DNA of 64,000 nucleotides from Streptomyces humi (GCF_001005085.2 NZ_LBMU02000029.1:62001-126000), one strand, 5' to 3'. Positions 50,952-60,094 are shown, counted from the stretch's first letter. The notes: generated by a model from the sequence alone, not told the origin. Numbers and translations are program-made.

Positions 50952-52660
50952 GCCGCCCCGGAGGCCACCCCGCCGAGGCCCGCCGCCTCACCCCGCACGA
51001 GTACGCCGCCACCCACGGCCCCCGCGCCGGCGACCGGGTCCGGCTCGGCGACTCGGGGCTCGTGATCCGCGTCGAGGACGACTCCCAGCGCTACGGCGAC
51101 GAGTTCCTCGCCGGGTTCGGCAAGACCGCCCGCGACGGACTGCATCTGAAGGCCGCCGCCGTCCGCGAGACCTGCGACGTCGTGATCAGCAACGTGGTCG
51201 TGATCGACGCCGTGCTCGGTATCCGCAAGGTGTCCATCGGCATCCGCGAGGGGCGGATCTGCTCGATCGGCCGGGCCGGCAACCCCGACACCCTCGACGG
51301 GGTGGACGTCGTGGTGGGCACCGGGACGTCGATCGTGTCCGGCGAAGGGCTGATCGCCACCGCAGGCGCCGTCGACACCCACGTCCACCTGCTGTCCCCG
51401 CGCATCATGGAGGCCTCGCTCGCCTCCGGCGTGACCACGGTCATCGGGCAGGAGTTCGGCCCGGTGTGGGGGGTGGGCGTCAACTCGCCCTGGGCGCTGA
51501 GGCACGCGTTCGGCGCCTTCGACGCCTGGCCGGTCAACATCGGCTTCCTGGGCCGGGGTTCGTCCTCGCACCGGGCGCCGCTGGTGGAGGCGCTGGCGGA
51601 GGGCGGTGCCTCCGGCTTCAAGGTGCACGAGGACATGGGCGCCCACACCCGGGCGCTGGACACCGCCCTGCGGGTCGCCGAGGAACACGACGTCCAGGTC
51701 GCCCTGCACAGCGACGGCCTCAACGAGTGCCTGTCCGTGGAGGACACCCTCCGGGTGCTGGAGGGCCGCACCATCCACGCCTTCCACATCGAGGGCTGCG
51801 GCGGCGGACACGTGCCGAACGTCCTGAAGATGGCCGGTGTCCCCAACGTCATCGGCTCCTCCACCAACCCCACCCTGCCCTTCGGCCGGGACGCGGTCGC
51901 CGAGCACTACGGGATGATCGTCTCCGTCCACGACCTGAAGACCGACCTGCCCGGCGACGCCGCCATGGCCCGTGACCGGATCCGGGCCGGCACCATGGGC
52001 GCCGAGGACGTCCTGCACGACCTGGGCGCGATCGGCATCACCTCGTCGGACGCGCAGGGCATGGGCCGGGCCGGTGAGACCGTCCGCCGCACCTTCGCCA
52101 TGGCCGGGAAGATGAAGGCCGAGCTGGGCGCCCCGGACGACGGACACGACAACGAGCGCGTGCTGCGCTACATGGCCAAGCTGACCATCAACCCGGCCAT
52201 CGCGCACGGCCTCGCGCACGAGGTCGGCTCGATCGAGGTCGGCAAGCTCGCCGACATCGTGCTCTGGTCGCCCGAGTACTTCGGCGCCAAGCCGCAGCTC
52301 GTGCTCAAGTCCGGCTTCCCGGCGTACGGCGTGACCGGCGACCCGAACGCGGCCACCGACACCTGCGAACCCCTCGTCCTGGGACCGCAGTTCGGGGCCC
52401 ACGGGGCGACCCCCGCCGACATCTCGGTGGCGTTCGTCGCCCAGGCGGCGCTCGACCAGGGCCACGACACCATGCCCACCCGGCGCCGCCGGGTCGCCGT
52501 CCGCGGCACCCGCGGCATCGGCCCGGCCGACCTGCGGCTCAACTCCCGCACCGGAGCGGTCGACGTCGACCAGCGCACCGGTCTGGTCACCCTCGACGGC
52601 GAGCCGATCCGCTCGCAGCCCGCCGACTCCGTCTCCCTCAGCCGGCTCTACTTCCTGTAA
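50948..52660 (+). CDS. ureC: divergent urease alpha subunit
   Basis: 570 aa. The dinuclear nickel site looks complete: HVH in AVDTHVHLL, carbamylated Lys225 and His227 in GFKVHEDMG, His in LHSDGLNECLSVEDT, His in FHIEGCGGGHVPN, and Asp in ITSSDAQGMGR. The mobile flap is unusual: residues 323-330 read MIVSVHDL where canonical ureases have MVCHHL, so the flap Cys and the catalytic His are replaced by Ser326 and Val327 (or shifted to His328). Several other conserved regions (RPMFG, HEDWG) are also altered. Translationally coupled to ureAB, followed after 24 bp by agmatine deiminase. Urea hydrolysis cannot be assumed; see findings. Confidence 0.85.
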   Translation: MSRPGGHPAEARRLTPHEYAATHGPRAGDRVRLGDSGLVIRVEDDSQRYGDEFLAGFGKTARDGLHLKAAAVRETCDVVISNVVVIDAVLGIRKVSIGIREGRICSIGRAGNPDTLDGVDVVVGTGTSIVSGEGLIATAGAVDTHVHLLSPRIMEASLASGVTTVIGQEFGPVWGVGVNSPWALRHAFGAFDAWPVNIGFLGRGSSSHRAPLVEALAEGGASGFKVHEDMGAHTRALDTALRVAEEHDVQVALHSDGLNECLSVEDTLRVLEGRTIHAFHIEGCGGGHVPNVLKMAGVPNVIGSSTNPTLPFGRDAVAEHYGMIVSVHDLKTDLPGDAAMARDRIRAGTMGAEDVLHDLGAIGITSSDAQGMGRAGETVRRTFAMAGKMKAELGAPDDGHDNERVLRYMAKLTINPAIAHGLAHEVGSIEVGKLADIVLWSPEYFGAKPQLVLKSGFPAYGVTGDPNAATDTCEPLVLGPQFGAHGATPADISVAFVAQAALDQGHDTMPTRRRRVAVRGTRGIGPADLRLNSRTGAVDVDQRTGLVTLDGEPIRSQPADSVSLSRLYFL

Positions 52661-52684
52661 AAGTCACCTTCTGTGAGGACCCCC

Positions 52685-53722
52685 ATGAACAAGGCAGCCT
52701 CCGACGGCTTCCGGATGCCCGCCGAGTGGGCCCCGCACGAGCGCACCTGGATGGCGTGGCCGGGCCCCAACCCCACCTTCGACGACCCGGACGACCTGCG
52801 GCTGTCCAGGATCGCCTGGGCCTCGGTGGCCCGGGCCGTGCTCCGCTTCGAGCCGGTGACCGTCGTCTGCGGTCCCGGTCAGTCGGCCGAGGCACAGGCG
52901 CTGCTCGGGCCGGGCGTCGACACCGTCGAGCGCGACCTCGACGACGCCTGGATGCGGGACATCGGCCCCACCTTCCTCACCGACGGGCGGCAACTCGCCG
53001 CCGTGGACTGGACGTTCAACGGCTGGGGGGCCCAGCACTGGGCCCGCTGGGAGCACGACGCGAAGATCGCCGCCCATGTCGCGGACCTCGCGGGCGCGAA
53101 GACGTACGCGTCGAAGCTGGTGAACGAGGGCGGCGCGATCCACGTCGACGGCGAGGGGACCGTCCTGCTGACGGAGACCGTGCAGCTCGGCCCCGAGCGC
53201 AACCCGGACTGGACCCGCGAGGAGGTCGAGGCCGAGATCCACGGCATGCTCGGCACCCGCAAGGCGATCTGGCTGCCCCGCGGCCTCACCGGCGACTACC
53301 CTCCGCACGGCTTCGGCACCCTCGGGCACGTCGACATCGTCGCCGCCTTCGCCCGTCCCGGCGTCGTGGTCGCGCACCACCAGCCGGACCCGGCCCACCC
53401 CGATCACGAGGTCACCCGGGAGGTCATCGGTCTGCTCCGGTCCGCGACCGACGCCCGCGGCCGCGCCCTGGAGGTCGTCGAGGTGCCCGCCCCGACCGTC
53501 CTGGAGGCCGACGGGCACTGGGCCGACTACTCCTACATCAACCACTACCTCTGCAACGGCGGGGTCGTGCTCTGCGGCTTCGACGACCCGCGCGACGAGA
53601 CCGCCGCCGGGATCTTCCGCGGTCTCTTCCCCGAACGGACCGTGACCCTGGTGGACGCCCGTACGATCTTCGCGGGCGGTGGCGGTATCCACTGCATCAC
53701 CCAGCAGCAGCCGAGGATCTAG
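52685..53722 (+). CDS. aguA: agmatine deiminase
   Basis: 345 aa from ATG 52685 (GTGAGGA, 5-6 nt). Peptidylarginine-deiminase-fold enzyme that converts agmatine to N-carbamoylputrescine and ammonia. Motifs: RMPAEWAPHERTWMAWP, DDAWMRDIGPTF (guanidine-binding Asp and Arg), WTFNGWGAQ, LVNEGGAIHVDGEGTVLLTE, YPPHGFGTLGHVDIVAAFARPG (catalytic His), and the nucleophile Cys in GGGGIHCITQQQP. Third gene of the urease-like operon, with a TetR gene 15 bp downstream. No N-carbamoylputrescine amidase (AguB) gene is in the window. Confidence 0.93.
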   Translation: MNKAASDGFRMPAEWAPHERTWMAWPGPNPTFDDPDDLRLSRIAWASVARAVLRFEPVTVVCGPGQSAEAQALLGPGVDTVERDLDDAWMRDIGPTFLTDGRQLAAVDWTFNGWGAQHWARWEHDAKIAAHVADLAGAKTYASKLVNEGGAIHVDGEGTVLLTETVQLGPERNPDWTREEVEAEIHGMLGTRKAIWLPRGLTGDYPPHGFGTLGHVDIVAAFARPGVVVAHHQPDPAHPDHEVTREVIGLLRSATDARGRALEVVEVPAPTVLEADGHWADYSYINHYLCNGGVVLCGFDDPRDETAAGIFRGLFPERTVTLVDARTIFAGGGGIHCITQQQPRI

Positions 53723-53736
53723 GAGCGGAGCGGAAC

Positions 53737-54336
53737 ATGGCCGGTGCGCGCAGGAACGCCCCGCCCCGCGAGGACGTGCTCGCCGCCGCCATGACCATGA
53801 TCGCCGACCGCGGTCTGGAGAAGCTCACCATGGCCGCCCTCGGCCGCGAGGTCGGCATGAGCAGTGGCCACCTGCTCTACTACTTCCACTCCAAGGACGA
53901 ACTCCTGCTCCAGACCCTGGAGTGGAGCGAGGGCCGGCTGGGCGCCGAGCGCGGCCGGCTGCTCACCGGCCGCGGCACCGCCCGCGAGCGCCTGGACGCG
54001 TACGTCGACCTGTACGTGCCCGACGGGCACCACGACCCGCACTGGACGCTCTGGCTGGAGGTCTGGAACCGCTCGCAGAACGCCGGGGACGCCGCCCGCG
54101 ACCGGCAGGCCGCCATCGAGGGCGCCTGGCACCGCGACCTGGTCGCGCTGCTCGCGGAGGGCGTCTCCAGGGGCGAGTTCCGCCCGGTCGACCCGGACCG
54201 CTGCGCCGCGCGCCTGCGCGCCCTGCTCGACGGCTTCTCCATCCATGTGGCGATCGGCCTGCGCGGCACCGACCGGGCGCAGGTTCTCGGTCATGTCCGC
54301 GAGTTCCTGGAAGCGGACCTCCTCGCGGCGACGTGA
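53737..54336 (+). CDS. TetR-family regulator of the agmatine/urease-like unit
   Basis: 199 aa from ATG 53737 (AGGAGCGGAG upstream). HTH: REDVLAAAMTMIADRGLEKLTMAALGREVGMSSGHLLYYFHSKDELL (about 11-57). The C-terminal domain (WTLWLEVWNRSQNAGDAARDRQ...) resembles BetI-like TetR_C groups. It is embedded in the operon between agmatine deiminase and the transporter, so control of this unit in response to a polyamine or related compound is likely. No operator was identified. Confidence 0.88.
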   Translation: MAGARRNAPPREDVLAAAMTMIADRGLEKLTMAALGREVGMSSGHLLYYFHSKDELLLQTLEWSEGRLGAERGRLLTGRGTARERLDAYVDLYVPDGHHDPHWTLWLEVWNRSQNAGDAARDRQAAIEGAWHRDLVALLAEGVSRGEFRPVDPDRCAARLRALLDGFSIHVAIGLRGTDRAQVLGHVREFLEADLLAAT

Positions 54337-54430
54337 CCTTCCGGCCAGGGCGCACGCCACGAACAAGACGTCTTCGTACGGCATTTGCAGTGAAGGAATC
54401 CCGGGTTCCCCCGCCGGGCAGGAACGCCGC

Positions 54431-55732
54431 ATGGGACGACAACACTGGAAGCAGATCTGGGTCGGCTCGGCAGGCAACATGGTCGAGTGGTTCGACTGGT
54501 TCGTGTACGCGAGCTTCGCCACCTACTTCGCCGGGGCGTTCTTCCCGAGCGGAAATCCCACCGCGCAGCTGATGAACACCGCGGGCATCTTCGCCGTCGG
54601 GTTCTTCATGCGCCCGGTGGGCGGGTGGCTGCTGGGCCGCGTCGGCGACCGCAAGGGCCGCAAGGCCGCGCTGACCCTCACCGTGACCCTCATGTCCGCG
54701 TCCGCGCTCCTCATCGCGGTCGCCCCGACCTACGACGTCGCCGGCTACGGCGGAGCCTTCGTACTGCTCGTCGCCCGCCTGTTGCAGGGCCTCTCGGTGG
54801 GCGGCGAGTACGCGGCCAGCGCCACCTACCTCACCGAGGCCTCCGACCCGCGCCGGCGCGGCTTCGCCTCCAGCTTCCAGTACGTGTCGATGACCGCGGG
54901 CCAGATCGCCGGGCTCGGCCTGCTGATCATCCTCCAGCACACCCTCTCCGACACCGCGCTGCACGACTACGGCTGGCGGATCCCCTTCGTCGTCGGCGCG
55001 CTCGGCGCGGCCGTGGTCTTCTACCTGCGCCGGACCATGCTGGAGACCGAGGTCTACGCCGAGGACACCTCGCACGCGGCCGAGCGCGGCACCCTGCGGG
55101 CCCTGTGGCGGCACCGGCGGGAGGCGTTCCTGGTCGTCGCCCTCACCATGGGCGGCACGGTGGCCTACTACACGTACACGACGTACCTGACGAAGTACCT
55201 GTCCAACTCCGCCGGGCTGCCGAAGGAGACCGCGACCCTCGTCTCCTTCACCGCGCTCACCGTCTTCGCCTGCCTCCAGCCCCTCGCCGGCGCGCTCTCC
55301 GACCGCATCGGCCGCCGCCCGCTGCTGATCACCTTCGCGGTCGGCTCCACCGTCCTCACCGTGCCGGTCCTGACCCTCCTCAAACACGCGAACGGATACT
55401 GGCCCGCCCTCGGCCTCTCCCTGCTCGCCCTCGTCGTGGTCACCGGCTACACCTCGATCAACGCCTGCGTGAAGGCCGAGCTCTTCCCGACCGGCGTCCG
55501 CGCCCTGGGCGTGGCCCTGCCCTACGCCCTCGCCAACGCCCTGTTCGGCGGCACTGCGGAGTACGTCGCCCTGTGGTTCAAGAACGCCGGGACCGAGTCC
55601 GGCTTCTACTGGTACGTGGCGGGCTGTGCCGCCGTGTCGCTGGTGGTGTACGTCACCATGCGGGAGACGAGGGACCTGGATCTGGCGCGGGTCGCGGCCC
55701 GTGAGGCGCCCGGAGTGCCGACCGCATCCTGA
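54431..55732 (+). CDS. MHS-family MFS transporter (organic acid/amine type)
   Basis: 433 aa from ATG 54431. Twelve-helix metabolite:H+ symporter family: VGSAGNMVEWFDWFVYASFATYFAGAFFPSG at TM1 is the classic MHS opening, followed by FFMRPVGGWLLGRVGDRKGRKAAL, RLLQGLSVGGEYAASATYLTEASDPRRRGF and DRIGRRPLL. Closest known relatives carry alpha-ketoglutarate, proline/betaine or dicarboxylates. It ends the unit ureAB-ureC-aguA-tetR, so uptake of agmatine, a related amine or a counter-metabolite is plausible but unproven. Confidence 0.88.
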   Translation: MGRQHWKQIWVGSAGNMVEWFDWFVYASFATYFAGAFFPSGNPTAQLMNTAGIFAVGFFMRPVGGWLLGRVGDRKGRKAALTLTVTLMSASALLIAVAPTYDVAGYGGAFVLLVARLLQGLSVGGEYAASATYLTEASDPRRRGFASSFQYVSMTAGQIAGLGLLIILQHTLSDTALHDYGWRIPFVVGALGAAVVFYLRRTMLETEVYAEDTSHAAERGTLRALWRHRREAFLVVALTMGGTVAYYTYTTYLTKYLSNSAGLPKETATLVSFTALTVFACLQPLAGALSDRIGRRPLLITFAVGSTVLTVPVLTLLKHANGYWPALGLSLLALVVVTGYTSINACVKAELFPTGVRALGVALPYALANALFGGTAEYVALWFKNAGTESGFYWYVAGCAAVSLVVYVTMRETRDLDLARVAAREAPGVPTAS

Positions 55733-55822
55733 GACGGTGGGTGAGCCGGGGGCGGGGCTGTGCCAGACTGCCTCCGTGCTCTCGTTCGCCATGATTATTG
55801 GCAGCAGGCGCGCCGGTCCGCA

Positions 55823-56020
55823 GTGACCACCACGTACGACCAGGTACGGGTGGCCATCGTCGTCCTCGACCCGCGCGCAGACCTCTCGCACCCGCGAGGG
55901 GTTTTTTCGTTTTCCGGCCCACCTTCAGCCGGGAGACAGGCGCGAGGGACCATGGAGGCACGGTGGAGCCGGTCATTCCGGTACGACCGAGATTCGACAT
56001 CAGGAGCCTTGAGACCATGA
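55823..56020 (+). CDS. cimA leader ORF with branched-chain codon run
   Basis: 65-codon ORF from GTG 55823. Its residues 8-15 read VRVAIVVL, six of eight being Val, Ile or Leu, directly before an intrinsic terminator that is itself inside the ORF. The stop (TGA 56018-56020) overlaps the cimA ATG (ATGA). This fits an attenuation leader, perhaps also coupled to cimA translation. No strong ribosome site precedes the GTG. An 11-codon ORF starting ATGATTATT at 55791 ends at the same point (GTGA overlap) and may instead mark the promoter -10. The true translated leader is uncertain. Confidence 0.5.
   Translation: MTTTYDQVRVAIVVLDPRADLSHPRGVFSFSGPPSAGRQARGTMEARWSRSFRYDRDSTSGALRP
55882..55907 (+). 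terminator. cimA attenuator terminator
   Basis: CCTCTCGC (55882-55889) pairs with GCGAGGGG (55894-55901), one G-U pair, loop ACCC, followed by six T residues (55902-55907). It lies 110 bp before cimA, just after the VAIVVL codon run. Confidence 0.82.
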
Positions 56021-57627
56021 CCGAGACGGAAACCAACGAGCTGGACGACTCGTTCCACGTCTTCGACACCACGCTGCGCGACGGCGCGCAGCGCGAGGGC
56101 ATCAACCTCACCGTCGCGGACAAGCTGGCCATCGCACGGCACCTGGACGACTTCGGCGTGGGCTTCATCGAGGGCGGCTGGCCGGGCGCCAACCCCCGGG
56201 ACACCGAGTTCTTCGCCCGCGCCCAGCAGGAGATCGACTTCCAGCACGCCCAGCTGGTCGCCTTCGGCGCCACCCGCCGGGCCGGCGCCAGGGCGGCGGA
56301 GGACCCCCAGGTCAAGGCCCTGCTGGAGTCCGGCGCCCCGGTGATCACGCTGGTCGCCAAGTCCCACGACCGGCATGTCGAACTGGCCCTGCGCACCACC
56401 CTCGACGAGAACCTGGAGATGGTCCGCGACACCGTCTCCTTCCTCAAGGAGCAGGGCCGCCGGGTCTTCGTCGACTGCGAGCACTTCTTCGACGGCTACC
56501 GCGCCAACGCCGAGTACGCGAAGGCCGTCGTACGGGCCGCCTCCGAGGCGGGCGCCGACGTCGTCATCCTCTGCGACACCAACGGCGGCATGCTGCCCGC
56601 CCAGGTCAACGCCGTGGTCTCCACGGTCCTCGCGGACACCGGCGCCCGGCTCGGCATCCACGCCCAGGACGACACCGGCTGCGCGGTCGCCAACACCCTC
56701 GCCGCCGTCGACGCGGGCGCCACCCACGTCCAGTGCACGGCCAACGGCTACGGCGAGCGCGTCGGCAACGCCAACCTGTTCCCGGTGGTCGCCGCCCTGG
56801 AGCTGAAGTACGGCAAGAAGGTGCTGCCCGACGGGCGCCTGCGCGAGATGACCCGCATCTCGCACGCCATCGCCGAGGTCGTGAACCTCACGCCCTCCAC
56901 CCACCAGCCGTACGTCGGGGTCTCCGCCTTCGCCCACAAGGCCGGCCTGCACGCCTCCGCCATCAAGGTGGACCCCGACCTCTACCAGCACACCGACCCC
57001 GCCCTCGTCGGCAACACCATGCGCATGCTGGTCTCCGACATGGCCGGCCGCGCCTCGGTGGAGCTCAAGGGCAAGGAGCTGGGCGTCGACCTCGGCGACG
57101 ACCGCGAAGTGGTCGGCCGGGTGGTCGAGCGCGTCAAGGAACGCGAGCTCCAGGGGTACACCTACGAGGCGGCCGACGCCTCCTTCGAGCTCCTCCTGCG
57201 CGCCGAGGTCGAGGGCAGGCCGCGGTCCTACTTCCGCGTCGAGTCCTGGCGGGCCATCGTGGAGGACCGCCCCGACGGCACCCACGCCAACGAGGCCACG
57301 GTCAAGCTCTGGGCCAAGAGCGAGCGCATCGTCGCCACGGCGGAGGGCAACGGCCCGGTCAACGCCCTCGACCGCGCCCTGCGGGTGGCCCTGGAGAAGA
57401 TCTACCCCCAGCTCGCCAAGCTCGACCTGGTCGACTACAAGGTCCGCATCCTGGAGGGCAAGCACGGCACCGAGTCCACCACCCGGGTCCTGATCTCCAC
57501 CTCCGACGGCAGCGGCGAATGGTCCACGGTCGGCGTCGCGGAGAACGTGATCGCCGCGTCCTGGCAGGCCCTGGAGGACGCGTACACCTACGGTCTGCTG
57601 CGGGCCGGCGTCGAGCCCGCCGAGTAG
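56017..57627 (+). CDS. cimA: citramalate synthase (LeuA-family)
   Basis: 536 aa from ATG 56017 (AGGAG, 10 nt). Condenses pyruvate and acetyl-CoA to citramalate, a threonine-independent route to 2-ketobutyrate and isoleucine. DRE-TIM barrel: HVFDTTLRDGAQREGINLTVADKLAIARHLDDFGVGFIEGGWPGANPRDTEFF, metal ligands in LGIHAQDDTGCAVANTLAAVDAGATHVQCTANGYGERVGNANL, linker HKAGLHASAIKVDP, and the C-terminal LeuA regulatory domain (AEGNGPVNALDRALRVALEK). The GIEGGWPGAN motif separates CimA from 2-isopropylmalate synthase. Preceded by a leader and attenuator. Confidence 0.92.
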   Translation: MTETETNELDDSFHVFDTTLRDGAQREGINLTVADKLAIARHLDDFGVGFIEGGWPGANPRDTEFFARAQQEIDFQHAQLVAFGATRRAGARAAEDPQVKALLESGAPVITLVAKSHDRHVELALRTTLDENLEMVRDTVSFLKEQGRRVFVDCEHFFDGYRANAEYAKAVVRAASEAGADVVILCDTNGGMLPAQVNAVVSTVLADTGARLGIHAQDDTGCAVANTLAAVDAGATHVQCTANGYGERVGNANLFPVVAALELKYGKKVLPDGRLREMTRISHAIAEVVNLTPSTHQPYVGVSAFAHKAGLHASAIKVDPDLYQHTDPALVGNTMRMLVSDMAGRASVELKGKELGVDLGDDREVVGRVVERVKERELQGYTYEAADASFELLLRAEVEGRPRSYFRVESWRAIVEDRPDGTHANEATVKLWAKSERIVATAEGNGPVNALDRALRVALEKIYPQLAKLDLVDYKVRILEGKHGTESTTRVLISTSDGSGEWSTVGVAENVIAASWQALEDAYTYGLLRAGVEPAE

Positions 57628-57637
57628 GCCGTCCCCG

Positions 57638-58132
57638 TCAGCACGAGTCCTCGGCGAGTCTCTCGAACTCGCCGAGGCCCATCACCCGGCCGTCGGCCCA
57701 GACCTGACCGGCCCCCAGCTTCGCCAGGTCGGTCGTCCGGAACGTCAGCGTGGTGGTGTACTCGTAGTCGAACTCGCCTTTCATGAAGCCGAGTCGATAG
57801 GTGTACCCGGCCACCGCGTGCTGGGTCCCGGTGTGCCGGGCGTGCCAGTCGGCGGGCGGATCGAAGAGCGGGAAGCTCGCCTTGCCGGGCCGCACCCGGT
57901 CCGCCACCCGCCAGCCGGACAGGTTGCGCCCGGAGCCGTCCCGGGCCCGGGTGCCGGTGAGCGACAGGCCCTGCACCCGGTCGTCGCCGCACGGCCGGAC
58001 CAGGGCGTGCGGCCGGCCGTCCAAACCGGTCCGCACCGCGGCCAGCGGCGGCTCCTCGGGTACGCACCCGGTCAGCAGTACCGCACCGGCGGCCGTGACC
58101 AGCACGGCCGCCGCCCCCGTCGTACTCCTCAT
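57638..58132 (-). CDS. hypothetical lipoprotein
   Basis: 164 aa from ATG 58132 (GTGGGAG, 5 nt). Lipoprotein signal with lipobox VLLTGCVPEEPP at about 18-29. The mature part has no recognisable enzyme motif (HALVRPCGDDRVQGLSL, GYTYRLGFMKGEFDYEYTTTLTFRTTDL). Likely surface-exposed and membrane-anchored. It lies between cimA (convergent, 10 bp) and the GH30 gene (same strand, 15 bp upstream of it), so it could be cotranscribed with GH30. Confidence 0.78.
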   Translation of the reverse strand: MRSTTGAAAVLVTAAGAVLLTGCVPEEPPLAAVRTGLDGRPHALVRPCGDDRVQGLSLTGTRARDGSGRNLSGWRVADRVRPGKASFPLFDPPADWHARHTGTQHAVAGYTYRLGFMKGEFDYEYTTTLTFRTTDLAKLGAGQVWADGRVMGLGEFERLAEDSC

Positions 58133-58147
58133 GGCACTCCCACGGCC

Positions 58148-60049
58148 TTACTGCATATGCCACTTCTGGTTGGCTGCCCCCGTGCACGACCAGATCTGCG
58201 CCCGCGCGCCGTTCGCCGACGAGTTGTCCGTGACGTCGAGGCACTTGTTCGCCGCCGTGTTCACGACATCACCGGTCGAGGAGTTGTACGACCACTGTTG
58301 CGCACCGGTTCCGTTGCAGTCGTACAACTGCACCTTCGCCCCGTCCGCCGTCGAGGCCGAGGTCACGTCGAGGCACTTGCCGAGCGCCCGGACCGAGCCG
58401 TCGGACTGCACGGTCCACTGCTGGGCGGTGGAGCCGTTGCAGTCGTAGAGCTGGACGGCGGTGCCGTTCGCGGCCGAACCGCCCGCCACGTCCAGGCACT
58501 TGCTCGCCAGCCCCACGAAGGCGCCGGTCTGGCCGCCGCCGCCCGACTGGGTGCCGGACCAGGTGAAGGTCGCCGACGTCCTGCCGGGGAGCGAGTAGGT
58601 GGCGTGCTGGGAGCCCCAGTTGACGGTGACGGTCCTGGCGGAGGACGCGTCGTTGTAGGCGATCAGGGCCTTCGAGCCGTCCGGGTTGCGCCAGGCCACG
58701 TTCGGCACGGCGGTGGACGCGGTGGAGGCGATCCGCTGCGCGCCCGGCCGGACGAACTTCGTCAGCTGGCCCATCGTGTAGTACTCGACGGTGTAGTCGA
58801 CCGTCCCGTCGGCGCCGTCCCCGTCGTGCACGGTGACCAGGCCGGTGCAGGTGCCGCAACCGCCGTTGTGCGGGCCCATGTTCTGGTCCACGGCCAGCGA
58901 CCACTTGGTCACCGACTTCGCCCAGTTGCGGGTGTAGTCGATGATGTTGTTCATGTCCTCGCGCTGCTGGTTGGCGACCCAGGTGCCGCCGGAGTGCTCG
59001 GTGCCGAACGCGTCCAGGTTCGGGTACTGGTCGTGGACGGTGGTCTGCTTGGAGACGCCGCTGATGTCGCTGTAGCCGTGCCAGGCGATCCCGCCGAAGT
59101 TGGGGTGGTTGCGGATGGCCGCGTCGTCCACGGACGCGGCCGCGTAGGAGTCGTAGACGTCCCAGTTCCAGTCGTGCGCCAGGACCTTGGTGGACAGGCC
59201 GGCCGATTGCAACTGCGGCAGCAGGTCGTTCTTGAGGAAGTACTGGAGCCCCGAGGCGTTCCAGCTCATCGCCGGATAGCCGGAACAGCAGGTCGGCTCG
59301 TTCTGCGGGGTCACGTAGGAGACGTTGACGCCCTGGTTCCTGTACGCCTGGAGGTACTTCACGAAGTAGGCGGCGTAGGCCGCGTAGTCCTCGGACTTCA
59401 GCCAGCCCCCGTTGAGCGAGCCGCTGTCCTTCATCCACGCCGGCGCCGTCCATGGCGAGGACATGACAGTCAGGGAGGGGTTCAGCTGGAGCGCCTGCTG
59501 GGTCAGCGGCACGACGTCGGCGAGGTCGTGCGAGATGGAGAAGCTGTTCAGGTTCGGGTCGGTCTGCCCGGCGGGTACGTCGTCGTACGTGTACCCGTAC
59601 CGGGCCAGGTCCGAGGCGCCCATCGGATTGCGCAGGAACGACAGCCCGATGCCGTCCGTGGGGGAGAACAGCTTCTTCATGGTCGCGTCCCGGGTGGCCT
59701 GGGACAGTGCCCCGCTGCTGTTCATCAGCCAGGCCGCGGTGTCCGTGAACGAGGCGCCGCCGCCGGTGAAGGTCTGGTAGCGGGTGTTCTCGTCGACCGT
59801 GATGTTCTCGCCGCTGCCGCCGGTCCCGGCGGAGAAGGCGAACGGCGTCTGGGCCTGGAGGCCGCGCGTGACATGGCGTCCGGCGGAGTCGTCGGTGGTG
59901 GTGAGGTACGCGGTGACCTGCTCGCCGGCCGCGTGCGCCGGCGGTACGACGGCACTGAACCCGGCCGCCGTGAGCAGTCCGGCGAGGAGCAGCCGGAGGG
60001 TGCGGGGGGTGCTTCTCGCCGGCACGTGGGGGGTGCTTCTCATCGACAC
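58148..60049 (-). CDS. secreted GH30 beta-glucanase/glucosylceramidase with ricin-type CBM13
   Basis: 633 aa from GTG 60049 (ATG 60043 is also possible; GGAAGGG upstream). Signal peptide to about 40 (AHAAGEQ). GH30 barrel and side sheet (about 55-500): catalytic acid/base Glu251 in VTPQNEPTCC and nucleophile Glu351 in FGTEHSGGTW; also GGGASFTDTAAWLM and MSSPWTAPAWMK typical of endo-beta-1,6-glucanase/glucosylceramidase-like GH30. After a Gly linker comes a CBM13 beta-trefoil with three KCLDV...QQW-type repeats (to the C-terminus). Likely beta-1,6-glucan hydrolysis. Divergent from the GH3 gene. Confidence 0.88.
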   Translation of the reverse strand: MSMRSTPHVPARSTPRTLRLLLAGLLTAAGFSAVVPPAHAAGEQVTAYLTTTDDSAGRHVTRGLQAQTPFAFSAGTGGSGENITVDENTRYQTFTGGGASFTDTAAWLMNSSGALSQATRDATMKKLFSPTDGIGLSFLRNPMGASDLARYGYTYDDVPAGQTDPNLNSFSISHDLADVVPLTQQALQLNPSLTVMSSPWTAPAWMKDSGSLNGGWLKSEDYAAYAAYFVKYLQAYRNQGVNVSYVTPQNEPTCCSGYPAMSWNASGLQYFLKNDLLPQLQSAGLSTKVLAHDWNWDVYDSYAAASVDDAAIRNHPNFGGIAWHGYSDISGVSKQTTVHDQYPNLDAFGTEHSGGTWVANQQREDMNNIIDYTRNWAKSVTKWSLAVDQNMGPHNGGCGTCTGLVTVHDGDGADGTVDYTVEYYTMGQLTKFVRPGAQRIASTASTAVPNVAWRNPDGSKALIAYNDASSARTVTVNWGSQHATYSLPGRTSATFTWSGTQSGGGGQTGAFVGLASKCLDVAGGSAANGTAVQLYDCNGSTAQQWTVQSDGSVRALGKCLDVTSASTADGAKVQLYDCNGTGAQQWSYNSSTGDVVNTAANKCLDVTDNSSANGARAQIWSCTGAANQKWHMQ

Positions 60050-60094
60050 ATCGCCCTTCCTGACGGGACGTCTTGACGGGGGTGCGGGCCGTTA

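Noticed and set aside
55791..55826. 11-codon ORF MIIGSRRAGPQ as the main cimA leader peptide
   Set aside because: Only two Ile codons, no ribosome site, and the AT-rich ATGATTATT may be promoter -10; kept only as an alternative under the leader entry.
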